Assembly (NCBI GenBank): GCA_016617785.1 | Contig: JADILM010000011.1 | Location: 186,001 to 250,000, forward strand | DNA from: Sporobolomyces roseus | Lineage: Eukaryota; Basidiomycota; Microbotryomycetes; Sporidiobolales; Sporidiobolaceae | Reading direction: 5' to 3' | DNA: 64,000 nucleotides | Shown: piece after piece, positions 20,627 to 33,026 of the stretch | Layout of the letters: every line of letters starts with the position of its first letter | Position numbering within the stretch: the first letter of the stretch is position 1 | Translations under genes and position numbers: made by a program | The notes under the pieces: model-generated | What the model was told of the DNA's origin: nothing | Database searches by the model: none | The model's input: only the letters and a program-made list of their open reading frames with translations

Positions 20627-22844
20627 ATGGTTGCAGCTGCTCCTAAACCAGAATCTCCTTCTCTTTCAGATCTTTCAATCTCCGATCTCACTCAACGCCT
20701 CTCTCCAATCACTCATTACCCTGGTACACCTCCATCAGTCTTCACCAATTGGGCTACTACATTCAGATCTCAGACTCAAGCAACTTTCAAGCCAAGATCG
20801 GTCGATCAAGTGAGATGGATCGTTGAACTTGCCAGGAGAGAGGGTAAGGAACTGAGAGCAGCGGGGGCCGGTCATTCGCCTAGTGATATTGTATGCACTG
20901 GAGGATTCGTGATGGATTTGAGAGGATTAGATCAGCTGTTGGAGGTGAGTTGCTTCTCCCGGACTCTCCCAACTTTTTCCCAATCTGCCCGATCTCGAAG
21001 ATTACTCGAGATCGCATTCATCTACCGAGTACTGACACCTCCTACTTCTAGACTGATTCGGAAACGATGACTTTTCATGCTGAAGGAGGTGTCATTCTTG
21101 CGAATCTTCACCCTCAACTCGCAAAAGTCAACCTTTCGATCTCTTCCCTCGGCTCAATCTCAGATCAAACCCTCGCCGGTGCCATCTCGACTTCGACTCA
21201 CGGAACTGGTGTCACTTACGGATCATTATCGACCTTCGTCACCTTCCTCGACATCGTCCTCCCTCTTGAAGATGCACCAATCGTTCGAGTTTCACGAGAA
21301 GAAGATCACGACTTGTTCATGAGCGCTTTATGTGGACTAGGAGTAGTAGGAGTCATCGTCGGAGTAGGGATGCGAGCGGAACCAAACTTCAAACTGGAGG
21401 AGGAATGCTTCAGTATGAGGTTCGATACGTATCAGAAGCACTGGCAGGAGATCGCAGAGAGTGCGGAACATGTCAGATGTTGGTGGTTCCCTCAGATTGG
21501 AAGGGTCAAGATCTCTCGACTGAATCGAACTCAAAAGGTGAGTCTGCGATCTTTCAATTTCGACGAGAGCCCGAATTCACCTTCAATTGCTCGTGATCTA
21601 GGCTATTACCGCCAAACCGAATGCTATCAAGACTTGGATTGTCGAATCCTTCTTCGCCAACCATTTCCACGCCGCCGCTCTCTTCCTCTCCCGAACTTTC
21701 CCCTCGATTCTCCCTTATCACGCTCACATTATGTGGAATCTCGTCCACCAACCTGGTCCTCTCCGTCTGACTGAGCTATTTGGTCGCATTCAATGGCCTC
21801 AACCTCGGATACAGATCAAGTCTTCGAAAGCAACAGAAAAGACCCCTCTCTTGACCGTGCCCAGAAACGACGTCAAGAATCAAGTCCTCGCATCTCCTCC
21901 TAGCGACATCATCTCACCTCCTCAGACTCCTCCTTCCCTTTCTCCTACTTCTTCGTCAGAAAAGATCGACAGATCCCCTTCTCCTCTTTCCCAATCTACC
22001 ATTCCATCCGATCTCGAACTCCCTGAAGCTCGTTCATCCGATATCAAGGAAAACACTCATCCCGCTCTTCCTTGGCCCATCCTCGAAGACGAACCTACAT
22101 ACCGCGTTGACAAGTCAATCGGAATCTTCAATTACGATTGTGGATTGTGAGTTTACTGTTCTCATTCACTAGTTCGATGATTGAGCTGACCCTGTCGAGC
22201 TTATAGCCCTCAATATACCTACGAAGCATCAGTACCATATACCTCTACTACAGCAGCTCTCACTTCCCTCTCCGAATGGCACGTTCGAGAGCTTTACAAC
22301 CCCGAAGGTTACTCTATCAAAGCGCACTTCCCTATCGAGATCAGATGGACCGAGAAGGACGACGTATGGCTCAGCCCTTGTTACGAACAGAGAGGAACTT
22401 TCCTCGGAGCTATTCAATACAGGTGAGCTACTTCCTCTCGATTCTCCCTTCTTTCTTCTGTACTGATCACTCACCTCAATTTCTAACAGACCCTACAACC
22501 TACCCGTCGCTTATCGACAAGTCTTCAACACTTTCGCATCCCTCATCACCCTCCACGGCGGTCGACCTCACTGGGCGAAAACCCATGGTCTCACTCCCTC
22601 AGTCCTCGAGAAGACCTACCCTAAATTCAAGGACTTCATGCAAGTACGACAACGGGTCGATCCCGAAGGTGTTCTCGTCAACGGTTACGTTCGAAGGCAT
22701 CTTTTGGGAGTCGATGAGTTTGGAGAAAAAGTAGAGAAGGAGGAGGAGAGATGGGAAGAGAGGAGTCGGGAATGGAAAGTTAGGAAGAACGTCGTCGAGA
22801 GGAAAGTAGAGGTTCCGAGGGAATCAGTTCAGATGGTTTGTTAA
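20627..22844 (+). CDS. ALO1: D-arabinono-1,4-lactone oxidase
   Basis: FAD-dependent oxidase of the outer mitochondrial membrane; it makes D-erythroascorbate, the fungal vitamin C analogue, and releases hydrogen peroxide. Five exons (20627-20944, 21052-21537, 21602-22146, 22207-22422, 22490-22844) give 639 residues. Marks: RSVDQVRWIVELAR, AAGAGHSPSDIVCTGGF (vanillyl-alcohol oxidase-type FAD site), TLAGAISTSTHGTG, WWFPQIGRVKISRLNR, and the C-terminal GGRPHWAKTHG, the HWAK motif of aldonolactone oxidases. An insert of about 90 residues rich in S, P and T (residues about 295-385) makes it longer than the yeast enzyme (526 residues). An in-frame ATG farther upstream is absent, so MVAAAPKPES is taken as the start. 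Confidence 0.95.
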
Positions 22845-23219
22845 GGAGAAGTATGGACAGTTTTTTTCGTTATTATCATTCTTTGCTTTGTTTTTGCCCA
22901 TCTTCCGTCTAGTCTCGTGTAGCACTTTACTCTATAGCTTGGCATTCATCTATCTCTATCTCGCAGCAACCTAAGCAACCTAATCCTGTGCTCACAGCAT
23001 TACTCGCACAAGTTGCGAAAATCGGGAATTTGCGAGGAACTTGTTCGTTCCATCTCTGCTTTTGCGCTACTGCAGACTACGCGTATTCGCTCGTCGCTCA
23101 TTCGCTACGCACGCGGCAGTCCCCAATCGAGAAGAGACTTCAAGGATTCCTTATACTTTCATCTCTCTCATTCCCGCCCTTCACTTCAGCAACTCAGATC
23201 GACTCGAGATTAGTATAGG
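22845..23219. promoter_or_regulatory. ALO1 3' flank and F-box copy D promoter
   Basis: 375 bases. The last 90 carry the family promoter in shortened form (ACTTTCATCTCTC, CCGCCCTTCACTTCAGCAAC, CGAGATTAGTATAGGATG). The GAGCTGTTTCGATTC element of the other copies is not recognisable here. Confidence 0.5.
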
Positions 23220-24718
23220 ATGGCTTCAATGGCCTCAGAAATGAATCAGGTAAGCTCTCCAAGTCTCTCTACTGTCTCTGTCAGCTGCTTGACCTCTCTC
23301 CTCAGTCTTCCCCTCGAATCGGTTACTTCTCCTCCCTTCCCAACGAACTCCTCGACGACATCTTCGAATACGCTTACACCGAATCGTCTTCCTCGCAACC
23401 CCTCTCGAAACATCTTCAGTATTGGTTCGAAAAGGACTTCTATCGCAAAGTCAGCCTCAGTTCTTCCAGGCAGTTCAGCAAGTTTGCAACTCTTGCCTCT
23501 GGGAGACCCTCGATAGGACGACACGTTAGATCTCTCAAATTTGAGAACAAAGGGACGTTCAAGGTTGGACTGCATCAACTCTTTCGACATCTACCGAATC
23601 TCGTCAAACTCGACATCCCTTGCCTCCCGGCTCTCTTCCCTTCCACAGATCTTCCTGAAACTCCTGCTCCTTACCTTCTGCGACTCGAGTGTATCGCCAC
23701 ATCCCTCCCCGGTGCCCCTGAGTCAGAAGCTGTCGACCTAGATTGTCTCGCACAGCTGGCGACACTAACAGCTCTCAAGCAGCTCGGGATCTACGACTGG
23801 CACCAAGCCGATCCTCCGAACATACAGCGATCAGCCACAACACTCCTACCCGCTATCGAGACATTGTGGATTCGGGGAGACGCAGCCGATTATTCGACTC
23901 CTCTTTCACTCATCAAAGCCTGTCCTGCGCTTCTTCACCTCGAGCTCAACTCTACGTTCGTAGAAGGTTCTCTCGAGTTCCACACGTACCTTCCGTCTCT
24001 TCCGTCCAACCTTCACTCACTCAGCATTCACGGTTTGACCGACGCTCAACCTCGTGTCGACTCGGTCCTTCCATCGTTTGCCCAACTCCGTTTTCTCCGC
24101 CTCGGTGATCACTCCTACTCTCATCTTATCCACTCCGTCCTCCTCCCACTCTCATCACTCGTCCGGATCCACCTCGGCAAAGGAGTAATCGACCCCGCTG
24201 GTTTCGTCTCGCTCATTACTGGCTCGTCTCGACTCCCTTCCCTTCGAACGATCATTCTGGACTTCGACGCTGGAATCGTCGGCAGAAGGATCAAGAGGCC
24301 TTCGCGTGCTGGGTTCAACATCGAATTTGAGATGAGAAACTGTGATGTAAACATGGGTGACTGGAGTTTGTCCGGCGCGAATGACGGTCATCAATTCGAC
24401 CCTGTAGGACTGCAGCTACTTATTGAGGTAGCTAGGGAGAATGGTGTGGTCGTCGAAGGAAGCATTTTCGACGCCCTCGAGAACGCCGTCGCCTATCGCA
24501 TCGAGGCGAACAATCGAGCGACTATCGATGGCCTCGACGACAAGTATTTCGATCACCTTGAGGATGTCAGATACTTCGCCTCTTGCGATGGAGTTTCTCT
24601 TCCCCCTCTCGATCTCGACTCGCTTAATTTGGACCGACTCGAAATCGTCGAGACAGAGTTACCGGAACAAGAATGGTTCATGTTGAGCTTGAGGAACAAG
24701 GATCGCAGCGGGGAATGA
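23220..24718 (+). CDS. F-box protein, family copy D (intact)
   Basis: Upstream member of unit 2. Exon 1 (23220-23249, MASMASEMNQ), a 56-base intron, and exon 2 (23306-24718) give 480 residues without interruption. The F-box YFSSLPNELLDDIFEYAY is followed by PLSKHLQYWFEKDFYRKVSL. Leucine-rich repeats run to about residue 330. The next block, GDWSLSGANDGHQFD, occurs in related form in every copy, as does RIEANNRATID, and the end is LPPLDLDSLNLDRLEIVE with EWFMLSLRNK. By these C-terminal motifs it is the counterpart of B and G. The role in an SCF complex is inferred from the F-box alone. Confidence 0.87.
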
Positions 24719-25570
24719 GGTTGAGGGAAAGAGGGAACAACGAAACGCTTGAACGAGGGAACGAGTGGAGGAGGAATGGAATTTGTAATCGCTTGCTTTG
24801 TCGAAACGGAATGATACAGCCTTTACACTAGAACAAGTGACGGCTCGTGCGAGAGCTCAGAGTGTTTCCAGGCGAGAGAGCAGCTGTGCTTGGGCAGAAT
24901 ACAAGAGGCTGTAGTAGACGGAAGTTTGCGAAATCGACGTTGCCTCGCACTCTCGCTTCTGTATTCGCTGAGATCACTCAAGAGTCAGAAAACTGGAATC
25001 AAGAAAGGGTGCTCAACATTGCAGCTGCTTTGCATGATTCCGTCACACAGACTCGACAATAGCACGACTCTTTGCGCGAGATCTTTCGTAGTTTCCTTGC
25101 CTCGATCCGAGTGACTCGCTCCCTTCCCAGACCTCCCGTAGAGTCGATCGCTTCATTAACCCGTCGTACACCTCACCAACGGACTGGAACTAGCGGATCT
25201 CAGCTAGCCGTGTCTCCTGCGAAATCGAACATCGTCTTTTCCTCTCGCTTCCTACTGTTGCTTCGATGTTCTCTCCCCTACATAGAGTAAATCTGACCTG
25301 TTCGAGCGAGTCATTTGCTGTTTGAAGGTCCTTGATCAAGATTGAAGAAGTCGAGTCGATAGGACGAGAGAAAGAGGGAAAGGTGAGAGGTTAGTCCAGA
25401 GAGGACAGTTGCGCTCTCTAATGGATCTTGAGAGGCGTCTTGTACTCTGTAGCTGTTCATCCAGCTATTCGGAGTGACCGATCGAGGTCCAAGAGCTGTT
25501 TCGATTCTTTCATCTCTCTCGTTCCCTCCCTTCACTTCAACAACTCGGATCGTCTCGTGACCAGTCTAGG
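24719..25570 (+). repeat. Conserved inter-gene module, unit 2
   Basis: Spacer of 852 bases between copies D and E, homologous to the spacers of units 1 and 3. It begins at the D stop with GGGAACAACGAAACGCTTGA (reverse complement of TCAAGCGTTTCGTTCTTCCC in unit 1), passes through ATTCCGTCACACAGACTCGA, CCGTCGTACACCTCACCAAC and GACTGGAACTAGCGGATCTC, and ends in the family promoter just before the E start. No frame is conserved through it in all three units. Confidence 0.8.
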
Positions 25571-27114
25571 ATGGCCTCAGTACCCTCGGACTCGAATCAT
25601 GTGAGCACTAGTAGCCTCCCCGCTGTCAAACTAAGCTGATTGACGGTTGACCTCTCCCTCTTCCTCAGTCTTCCCCTCCAATCGACCACTTCTCTCATCT
25701 TCCCAACGAACTACTCGATAACATCTTCGAACTCGCTCACTACCACTCTCGTCGTCCACTTTCGAAGCGTCTTCTCCCCTTCTTCGAACCTTACCTCTAT
25801 CGCAAAGTCTCGCTCTCCTCCCTTCGACAATGCTCCCTCTTCCTCGAGTCAATCACCGCTCAATCACACAGGAGCAAGCTCGTGCAAACGCTGTCGCTCC
25901 CGTATTTCACAGAGCTGAGACCAGACTATCTCCGAATTCTCGAAAACCTCTTCCCGCTTCTCTCGAACCTCTCACACCTCGATTTCCATCATATCCACGT
26001 CTTATTCGGCCCAAAACTCACCAAAGTCAAACTACCTCCCAGTCTACGATCCCTGACAACCTCTCTCCACGATGATGATTCCTACTACGACTCGGACGAA
26101 TTTGAGCCCGACCTCGACCAACTAGTGAAGCTCGCAGACCTGCCAAACCTGAATGAACTCAGGATAGTGGGATGGGGGCCAATGTACGACTTCAGATATT
26201 CCCTGCCAACTTGGAGCACCACCGTCGAAACGCTGCGGATCGAATTCGGACACGACAACGAGTACGACGACGACACTTATTTCCTGAGGGGAATCTGCCC
26301 GGCGCTCAAGCACTTGGAAATCGTCAGTGACTCGACCAGATCGACGGACTTTGACTTACGAAATTATTCGACTTCCCTCGAATCTCTCTCTCTCACGGTC
26401 AAAGAGCGTTTTCTCGAAGACAGAGCTCCACAATTCGGAAGGTTCACTCAACTCCGCTCACTCACCCTCGGCGACGGTTGCTACACTCACCTCCTTCCCT
26501 CCTCCCTCCATTCCTTACCGTCGCTCGTCGACATCACCCTCGGCAAAGGAATCATCGACCCTGTCGCCTGGCACCCTCTCGTTTCTGGTCCAACTCGTCT
26601 CAAACATCTCAGGGTCCTCAAGCTCGACATCGCGGCCGCTGAAAGAGGTTACAAGATTCCGAAGCCCTCGACAGCCGGTTTTGAAGCAAAACGCGCAGTG
26701 AAACTTTACCCGGTCGACATGAGCGATTGGAGATTACCGAATGAATACGACCCATTCAATGACGATTTCGATGGGCAGGGAACCAGGAAATTGATCAAAT
26801 TAGCAAAGGAGAATGGGATTCAGGTCGAAGGAACGGTACTCGTAGCGCTCGAGATAATTACGGATTATTGGATCGAGAAGTACAATCGACTCACCATAGG
26901 GTTTCAAGTCACAACAGACTCTTCAGAAATCGTCTTCGCTCAAGATCAAGCTTGGAACGAGGGAGGAGTCGTTTTACCTGCCTGCACTTTCAAACCGAGG
27001 GATCGCAACTTGGTCGCGATTGATTTGCCGAAAAGGAATCGGTTCGTCTTGTGTATCAGAGACAGTGGAGGAGACAGACATCGGGAAGAGTTGGAGGACT
27101 GGGAGGATTATTAG
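25571..27114 (+). CDS. F-box protein, family copy E (intact, divergent)
   Basis: Downstream member of unit 2. Exon 1 (25571-25600, MASVPSDSNH) and exon 2 (25669-27114) give 491 residues. The F-box is LPNELLDNIFELAH with PLSKRLLPFFEPYLYRKVSL. The middle has an extra acidic stretch (DDDSYYDSDEFEPDLDQL) and FGHDNEYDDDTYFLRG, absent from B, D and G. The C-terminus has drifted: IEKYNRLTIGF replaces IEANNRAVI, and LVAIDLPKRNRFVLCIRD replaces the EIVETELPEQDWF form. The donor is GTGAGC, not GTAAGC. It is the positional counterpart of A and F, but the most diverged complete member. Confidence 0.85.
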
Positions 27115-27457
27115 TCGATTGGAGTTTTGCGACGATCATGCATTGCATCTTGGCTGATCACAAGCGCTCTAGCTCACATTCTCGAACGCACAAACGAGTC
27201 ACTCGAGCAGAGAGAAGAGCAGAACAATGAGAGATCGTGAATTAATGAAAGTAAAGGGAAAGTGCTAACGGACAATGCTACACAAAAGAGAGATCGAGAG
27301 AGAGAACAACGAGACCAGTAAAATGGGGGTTTCGTAAACGCGAGAGAGAGAGGGAATACGAAGGGGGGAAAAGTGTCTGTAGTTGCTGAGATAGTATCGT
27401 AAAAAGAATAAGCAGTTAATCAAAAAAAAGCGTGAATGAAGTCCTCTCATTCTTCCT
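27115..27457. other. Tail-to-tail gap, F-box copy E and deacetylase
   Basis: About 340 bases with AGAGAGA-rich tracts and an A-run at 27422-27428. No gene is supported; it holds the two 3' UTRs. Confidence 0.5.
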
Positions 27458-29277
27458 CTACAGAGCCAAAGCGATCGCACCAACGCCCAACAGCATAGCC
27501 GTTACACTCGCACCAACCTTTCCAGCTCCATTCTGTTTGACCGGAGCAGTCCTTTCCGCGGCACTAGCTCTCTGCGTCGCACTCCCACTGGCACTCGCTC
27601 CATCCCCTCCCAAGTTGGTCGAGTAGTTTCCGATCGATTTCGTCGTATCGGTGAAAGCACAATCTGAGGAAGTGCATAGACATTGGTTCGTTTGAGGGTT
27701 GAAGAAGGGGGTCGAACAGTTCGAGGGGAGAGTGTAGCGTGTATCGCCAGTTGCGGGAGGTGGGACGGGGTTATCAGGTGTAGGCTCGGTTGCTGGGCAG
27801 TAGTAACATCTGAGAGAGGGAGGAGAGGTTAGCATAGGGAAACGGAGGGGATAAAGAGAGAGAGGTTTTTACGTTTGCCAGGGGAAATCTTCGAATGGAC
27901 AACGATTCAAAAGACCAGCCTGTACGCGCCGACTCGGAGATCCTATCAGCATGTCCCCACGAATGTAGAAGCGATATGAAGATGAGAGCGAACGTACCAT
28001 ATTTTGAGGAATTCCATTACAGATTTTCTCATCCGCCGGTACATCAGGTACTTTACAACCCAAACTCTCACTCTGACTGATCTCACTATTCCTCTTTGGG
28101 TCCCTCAACCATCCCATCATTTGTTGATTGCTGACTAACCAAACATTCGGGAAAGCTTGTGCCCAGTCGAGGAAGTTTTGAATCATGTTACGAATCTCGA
28201 TGGGATCTTTCACTCCTGGGTAACCGACGGCGAGATGAATTGGGTGAGAGTAGAGTCCGAAAGGTGCTCGGTTGCCGTGGTCTATCGAGAGTCACGGGTT
28301 CGACTCAGTTTTCGCCGTTCTCGTGAAGGGGTTAAACGAGGAGGGAACCCACAGTGAGAGAGGAAAGAATCTTTCATCCATTGTAAAACAGCATCCGGTG
28401 AACCTTCAAGCCAAGGATCCATCAAGTGAATCTGTCAGACGGAAAAGTACAAGACATCAGTTTCGAAATCCGAGGTTGATGTCAGACGAACTACAGACTG
28501 ACCTTTGAAGGATCGTTATTCTCGAAGATCGCATACATAGGGATTTCCCACAATCCAGGTAACTTGAGTTGTCCCCTACAAGCATCAGTGACAACCAAGC
28601 AATCGTTCGCTAATCCATTGTCGAGGGTGTAGGGCCAGTACTACATGACCCACTTTCTCTGATCAGCTTCCTACAGATTTTGAGCTAACAGCAGAGAGTT
28701 TATCACGTACAGCATCGGTTCCGGAAGCGTTGGCAGGAATTGAAGAAGTCGCAGAAGAATCATACTGTTTCGAAGGAAAATGCGAAAATAAGATCAGCTT
28801 GGAAGTCCTCGAAATCCGTCAATGCGACAATAGACGCAGAAGAATGAGAGAATGGGAATAGGGAACGATGAACTTACGACGAAGTTTGCATCGTGCAACA
28901 ACTTGAGGGTTTCACTCGTCCAGTTCAACATGGGAGCTCGGAACCCAATAATATCCGACATAGGGATACCAGCTACGTCGACGTTCAAGCTCCTCTATCA
29001 GCTTTCTGTTGCTGTTGGAAGAGAAAGGATGCGAAGAGAGAACGTGAACGTACCGAAAGCGTTCAGAGCTCGTAAGTTACCGTAGATCTCGGAAGCGTTG
29101 GGAGATCCGACGTGAGTCATCGTGTGCTATCAGAGAGTGTCATCGTGTCAGTATGGTTGCGAGCGAGACCGAGAGGGAGAATAGGGACAGGAGAGACGTA
29201 CATCAGCAATTTCGTTTCCAGCGACTGAATCGAGTTCAAGTCAAAGTTCGAGGGTCGAGTCAGCTCCGCCCTCCAGA

Positions 29278-29309
<32 letters not shown>

Positions 29310-30174
29310 TGTGATGTAGGCTTACCATACCATTCCGTAACCTGTCAGTTCAAGGATCTGTGGAGTCAGCTCTATTCTATTCTTCTGCCTCAATACGGAC
29401 TTTGAACTGACCATGGAGTAATTCGAGTACTGCAGAGAATTGAAGAAAGTCATCTTGGGCGAACAACCGTTGGGGTTCTGTGTTTCGTCGACAATATCTT
29501 CTTCCCATCAGTTCCCTTTTTCTCTCGAGTAAGAAATTGATTGAAAGGCGAATGTCGACGAACCTTTCTTCGAGACAAGAAGAACTCCAACACTTCTTGA
29601 GTATAGGATTGGATCGCATCATCAGCGGTGAAAGCTGTACATTCGAAACAATCGCTCATCAGTCAACGGATCCAGAATCGGCCACTGATTAAAAAGGATG
29701 AGCTGAACGTACTGATGAACATTGGTACATCTTGAGGACTCAATCCACCTGGTGGACTCGTTGATGCGCACTAGAAACGAACAACAATACTCATGAGATT
29801 TGTGCGAGGGTTCAACTGAGAAAGGGGAAAGGGAGTGGACTCACTTGACATGAAGGTAATTTACACTGATTCGGATCACAACTGTATCCAGCCGCATCTG
29901 CACACACACACTCAAAGGTCGTGAGCGCTCTCTCCAGAGAATGGGAGTGGAGGTTCCCCTCGCTAGTTTCCTCCCCCTTGCAATTTCTCCCTCACCACGT
30001 CCTAAAAGCGAGAGACTCACCAGTAGATGAAGTAGGACCTGATAATCCAGCACCTTCACCGGAAGAGACGAGTCCTTGTGCAGTGACTTGAAGGGGAAGA
30101 GATGAGATCGAGAGGGAAGAGAGGAGCACAGTGGCGCTGAGGAAGGATGACAGGAGGGACAGGGAGCGCGTCAT
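27458..30174 (-). CDS. Secreted GPI-anchored polysaccharide (chitin) deacetylase-like protein
   Basis: Cell-wall protein of the NodB / carbohydrate esterase 4 type. The ATG at 30174 begins a signal peptide (SLLSSFLSATVLLSSLSI). A cysteine-rich stretch follows (SCDPNQCKLPSCQCAST), then the catalytic domain: FTADDAIQSYTQEVLEFF (motif 1, Asp-Asp pair), ADHTMTHVG (HxxxH metal site), IIGFRAPMLNW (motif 3, Arg-Ala-Pro), and FGLYSHPIHLAVGYPG. After it come CYYCPATEPTPD and a second Cys group (CLCTSSDCAF). The end is a GPI signal, with GASVTAMLLGVGAIALAL as hydrophobic tail. The gene is cut into many short exons, some under 60 bases. Motif 1 reads TADDA where bacterial NodB has TFDDG; insect chitin deacetylases have a similar DDA form. 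The enzymatic substrate is inferred. Confidence 0.88.
29282..29309. repeat. GA dinucleotide repeat in a deacetylase intron
   Basis: About 14 GA units without interruption, inside an intron of the deacetylase gene (CT on the coding strand). It lies in the pyrimidine tract of the intron and is likely to vary in length between strains. Confidence 0.9.
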
Positions 30175-30542
30175 TACGGCTCAGAGGGTGTTGAGGGGCG
30201 ATACAACGAGAGAGAAGCGAGTTTGAGTGGAAGAAGGGTCAAAATTGAGACGGTCGTTCGTTTTCTCCCTCAAATTTGGGTCGGCGTTCGCAAGGTATCG
30301 GAATTCACTAAATCCTACTCCTTCGCAAAGGCGACGCCAGTGCTGATCAAAAGCGATTCGCGAATACGAGCAAAGAGCAGTTTCGGGAGAAAAGACACTC
30401 GGAAGATCTCGTTACAGAATCGTAAAAACCAAAACTAAACACCACCGTCGCAAGCGATCACACTACTCCTTCCTCATAATACACAGGGCTCCCCCTGACC
30501 AGTGTCCTCCATTCTCATATACTCCCTGCCTACCTCTCCAGT
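30175..30542. other. Deacetylase promoter and MADS gene 3' flank
   Basis: 370 bases with no supported gene. Confidence 0.45.
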
Positions 30543-33026
30543 TCAAGCGCCTCCCCCTTTGTCCCCCCTCTCTCGCTCCAATCTCCCTTTCACTTCCTCC
30601 CACCTTCCCTGCCCCTCTCCACTCTCAAACGCACACAACCTATCATGCGTCTCCTCGTCAATCAAAGAATGACCTTCTAACCAATCGAACCAACCAACCA
30701 AATGTTGTTTAACCATATTCAATCCTTTCCCTCCTTCTTGCTCTTTACCTATTTTTTTCATCCAAAATCTCTCATCAGTACCACCTCTCTCCTATCAAGA
30801 AAGAAAGAGAGAGAAAAAAGAGACTCACTCTCCAACTCGTTCAAGAACCCTTCAATTGTTCCTTCGAGTACTCCTCCTTGATGACTCAAATTCGTATCCC
30901 CCAACCCTCTCGTCCCTCCAACGAATCGAGCGAATTCCATCATGACCCATTCTTTAGTTCCTTTGATCAAAGGTAATCCAATTTCTTCGTACCCACCAGA
31001 GAGGCAAGTCGAGGGTGGTAGAGGTTGCAAAGAGAATTGAGAGAGTAATGAAGCTTGTAAGAAATTCAATAAAGTTGGTGACTAAACCCACCCCCACTCA
31101 ACGCAAAACCGTCAGTCTCTCGTGTGGAAAAGGGAGAGAGAGGAAAACGTACGGAACTTGAAAGTCGAATCATGATTTCAGATTTCTCTTTCCAAAACTT
31201 TCTCCGATCTTCAATACTCACCTTGTCCTTTTCTCCTCCTCCTTCATTCGCTTGCACTTGTACTTGCTCTCGTGATTGAGCTTGAGCTTGAGGAGATGGG
31301 AAGGAGAGTGGTGATTGTGGTTGTGGTCCTTGAGGATGAAAACTACCTTTTTTAACCTTGTTGTTCCAATCCAACAAGACCGGTCCGAAATCTTTCATTC
31401 CCAATTTCAAACTCTTCTTCCTCCTCCCAAACCCATCATACAGATCGTCCTCGTTCTCTTCGGCACCCGCACTTCGAGGTCTCTTCTTTCCTTGCACTTC
31501 TGTCGTGGTGGTAGGTGATCTTGAAGTCCTCGTGCCTTCTCCATCGATTGAATCGGGTTCGTCAATTGGTTCAGCGGCGGGAGTTTGTCCGAGTAAGAGA
31601 GAAGCGTTCATTCTCCTCTCATAATTCTCAAATGCCAATTCATGTTCCTTACTAGCCCTCTCAAAATCAACCATCCCTTCTCTGGGTCCTTCTTCTGCTT
31701 GTCCCGTGAGAGTAGAAGCGGGAGGTAAAGGATAAGAAGTATGAGGGAAAGCTTGTTGCGGTAATAGATTCGGGTAGGAGGAGGAAGAAGGAGGATTCGA
31801 AGTTTGTGGGTAGTAGAAAGGGTAGAGGGATTGCTGAGGGTTCAAAGGGTCGTAACCTTGAGAAGAAGAAGAAGAGGAAGAGGGTGGTAGTGAAGTAGGA
31901 GGAGGGATCGGGAGAAGGTTCTGAGGGTAAGAGTTGAGAATGGGCGGGTTTGGAAGTCCGTATTGATTCGAATTATGATCGGGTAACGTGAAAGCGGCAT
32001 AAGGATCTGTAGCTGTCGAAGAAGTCGAGGGTAGAGGATAATGTTGCTCTCCTCCTCCTAAGGACGGATCGATTCCCATTCCCAATAACAATTCATTCCT
32101 TTCCCTCTCCTTGTCTCCTCCTCGTCCCAAATCCAAATCCAACTCGAACCCACTCCCTCCTCCATTGCTCGGAGTCGTACTTTTCTCCTTCTCCTTCTCC
32201 TTCTCTTTGCCTTTTCCCTTCTTCCCACCACTTCTCTTCCTCCCATCCCCTTCTCCTCGACCAATTCCCCCCTCTTCGCCATCGTCGTCGTCAATAGGTA
32301 ATTCACCTTTCAAAGCCAACCCAATCACTTCTTTCCCCCTACTAGATTCGGTAACTCCTTTCAAACTAGGAGTTGCGAAAGTATACACCAAACCACTCTC
32401 ACTCACTACGACGACTAAACAATCCGTTCCCGTCAAAGTACTCAACTCGAAAGCCTAAGTTACACGACTGACTCATCAGCTCGAAAACTCACTCACTCCC
32501 CTGATTTCAGAATAGAATAGGGCTTTTTTGAACTTACTTTCTTCATCAATCCACTTTTCCTTTTAGTAAAAGTAACAGTTCTCCTATTCTTCTCCTCAAT
32601 ATAACTCATAGCAATCTTCCTCCTTCCAACACTGCCACTATTCCTCTTGTTCAAATTCTTCTCCTTCTCCTTACCCTTCTTCTTCTTTCCCTTCTCCTCC
32701 TCTTCTTCCTGATCTTCTTCTTCTTCTACTTCATCATCTTCATCAACCTCCAAATCCCCCTCTCCTTCTTCTTGTTCTTGTAATTCCCCTTCTTGAACCT
32801 GAGCGTCCAATTCAACCTCTTCTTTCCTAGTCCTAGTCCTACCACTCATACTCATGAACCTAGGCCTCTCTACTTTCTTACCGGCACTCGCATAAGCCGG
32901 AAGGGATTGAGATAGTTTGTATTCGAGTTGGGAGGATTGACGAGAGGAAGAACCGGATGCGTTTGAGAATCGGATCGAGGGTTTCATTAGAGGTGTTGGG
33001 GAGGGTGCGAGGGAACGAGGAGGCAT
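30543..33026 (-). CDS. MCM1: SRF/Mcm1-type MADS-box transcription factor
   Basis: DNA-binding regulator of the type I MADS group; fungal Mcm1 works with partners in mating, cell cycle and cell identity. Four exons (32538-33026, 31153-32454, 30829-31081, 30543-30784) give 761 residues. The MADS domain spans the first intron: GRRKIAMSYIEEKNRRTVTF then KRKSGLMKK, joined to AFELSTLTGTDCLVVVVSES and GLVYTFATPSLKGV. It starts near residue 135, behind an unusually long acidic tail (about 50 residues of E, D, Q and K). After it come a K/E/G-rich spacer and a long P-, S-, Q- and Y-rich region, likely activating. The last exon depends on an acceptor chosen among overlapping AGs (GAGAG before GTGGTACT), the only one that stays open. 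The pheromone gene at the right edge would be a plausible target class; this is inference. Confidence 0.88.
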
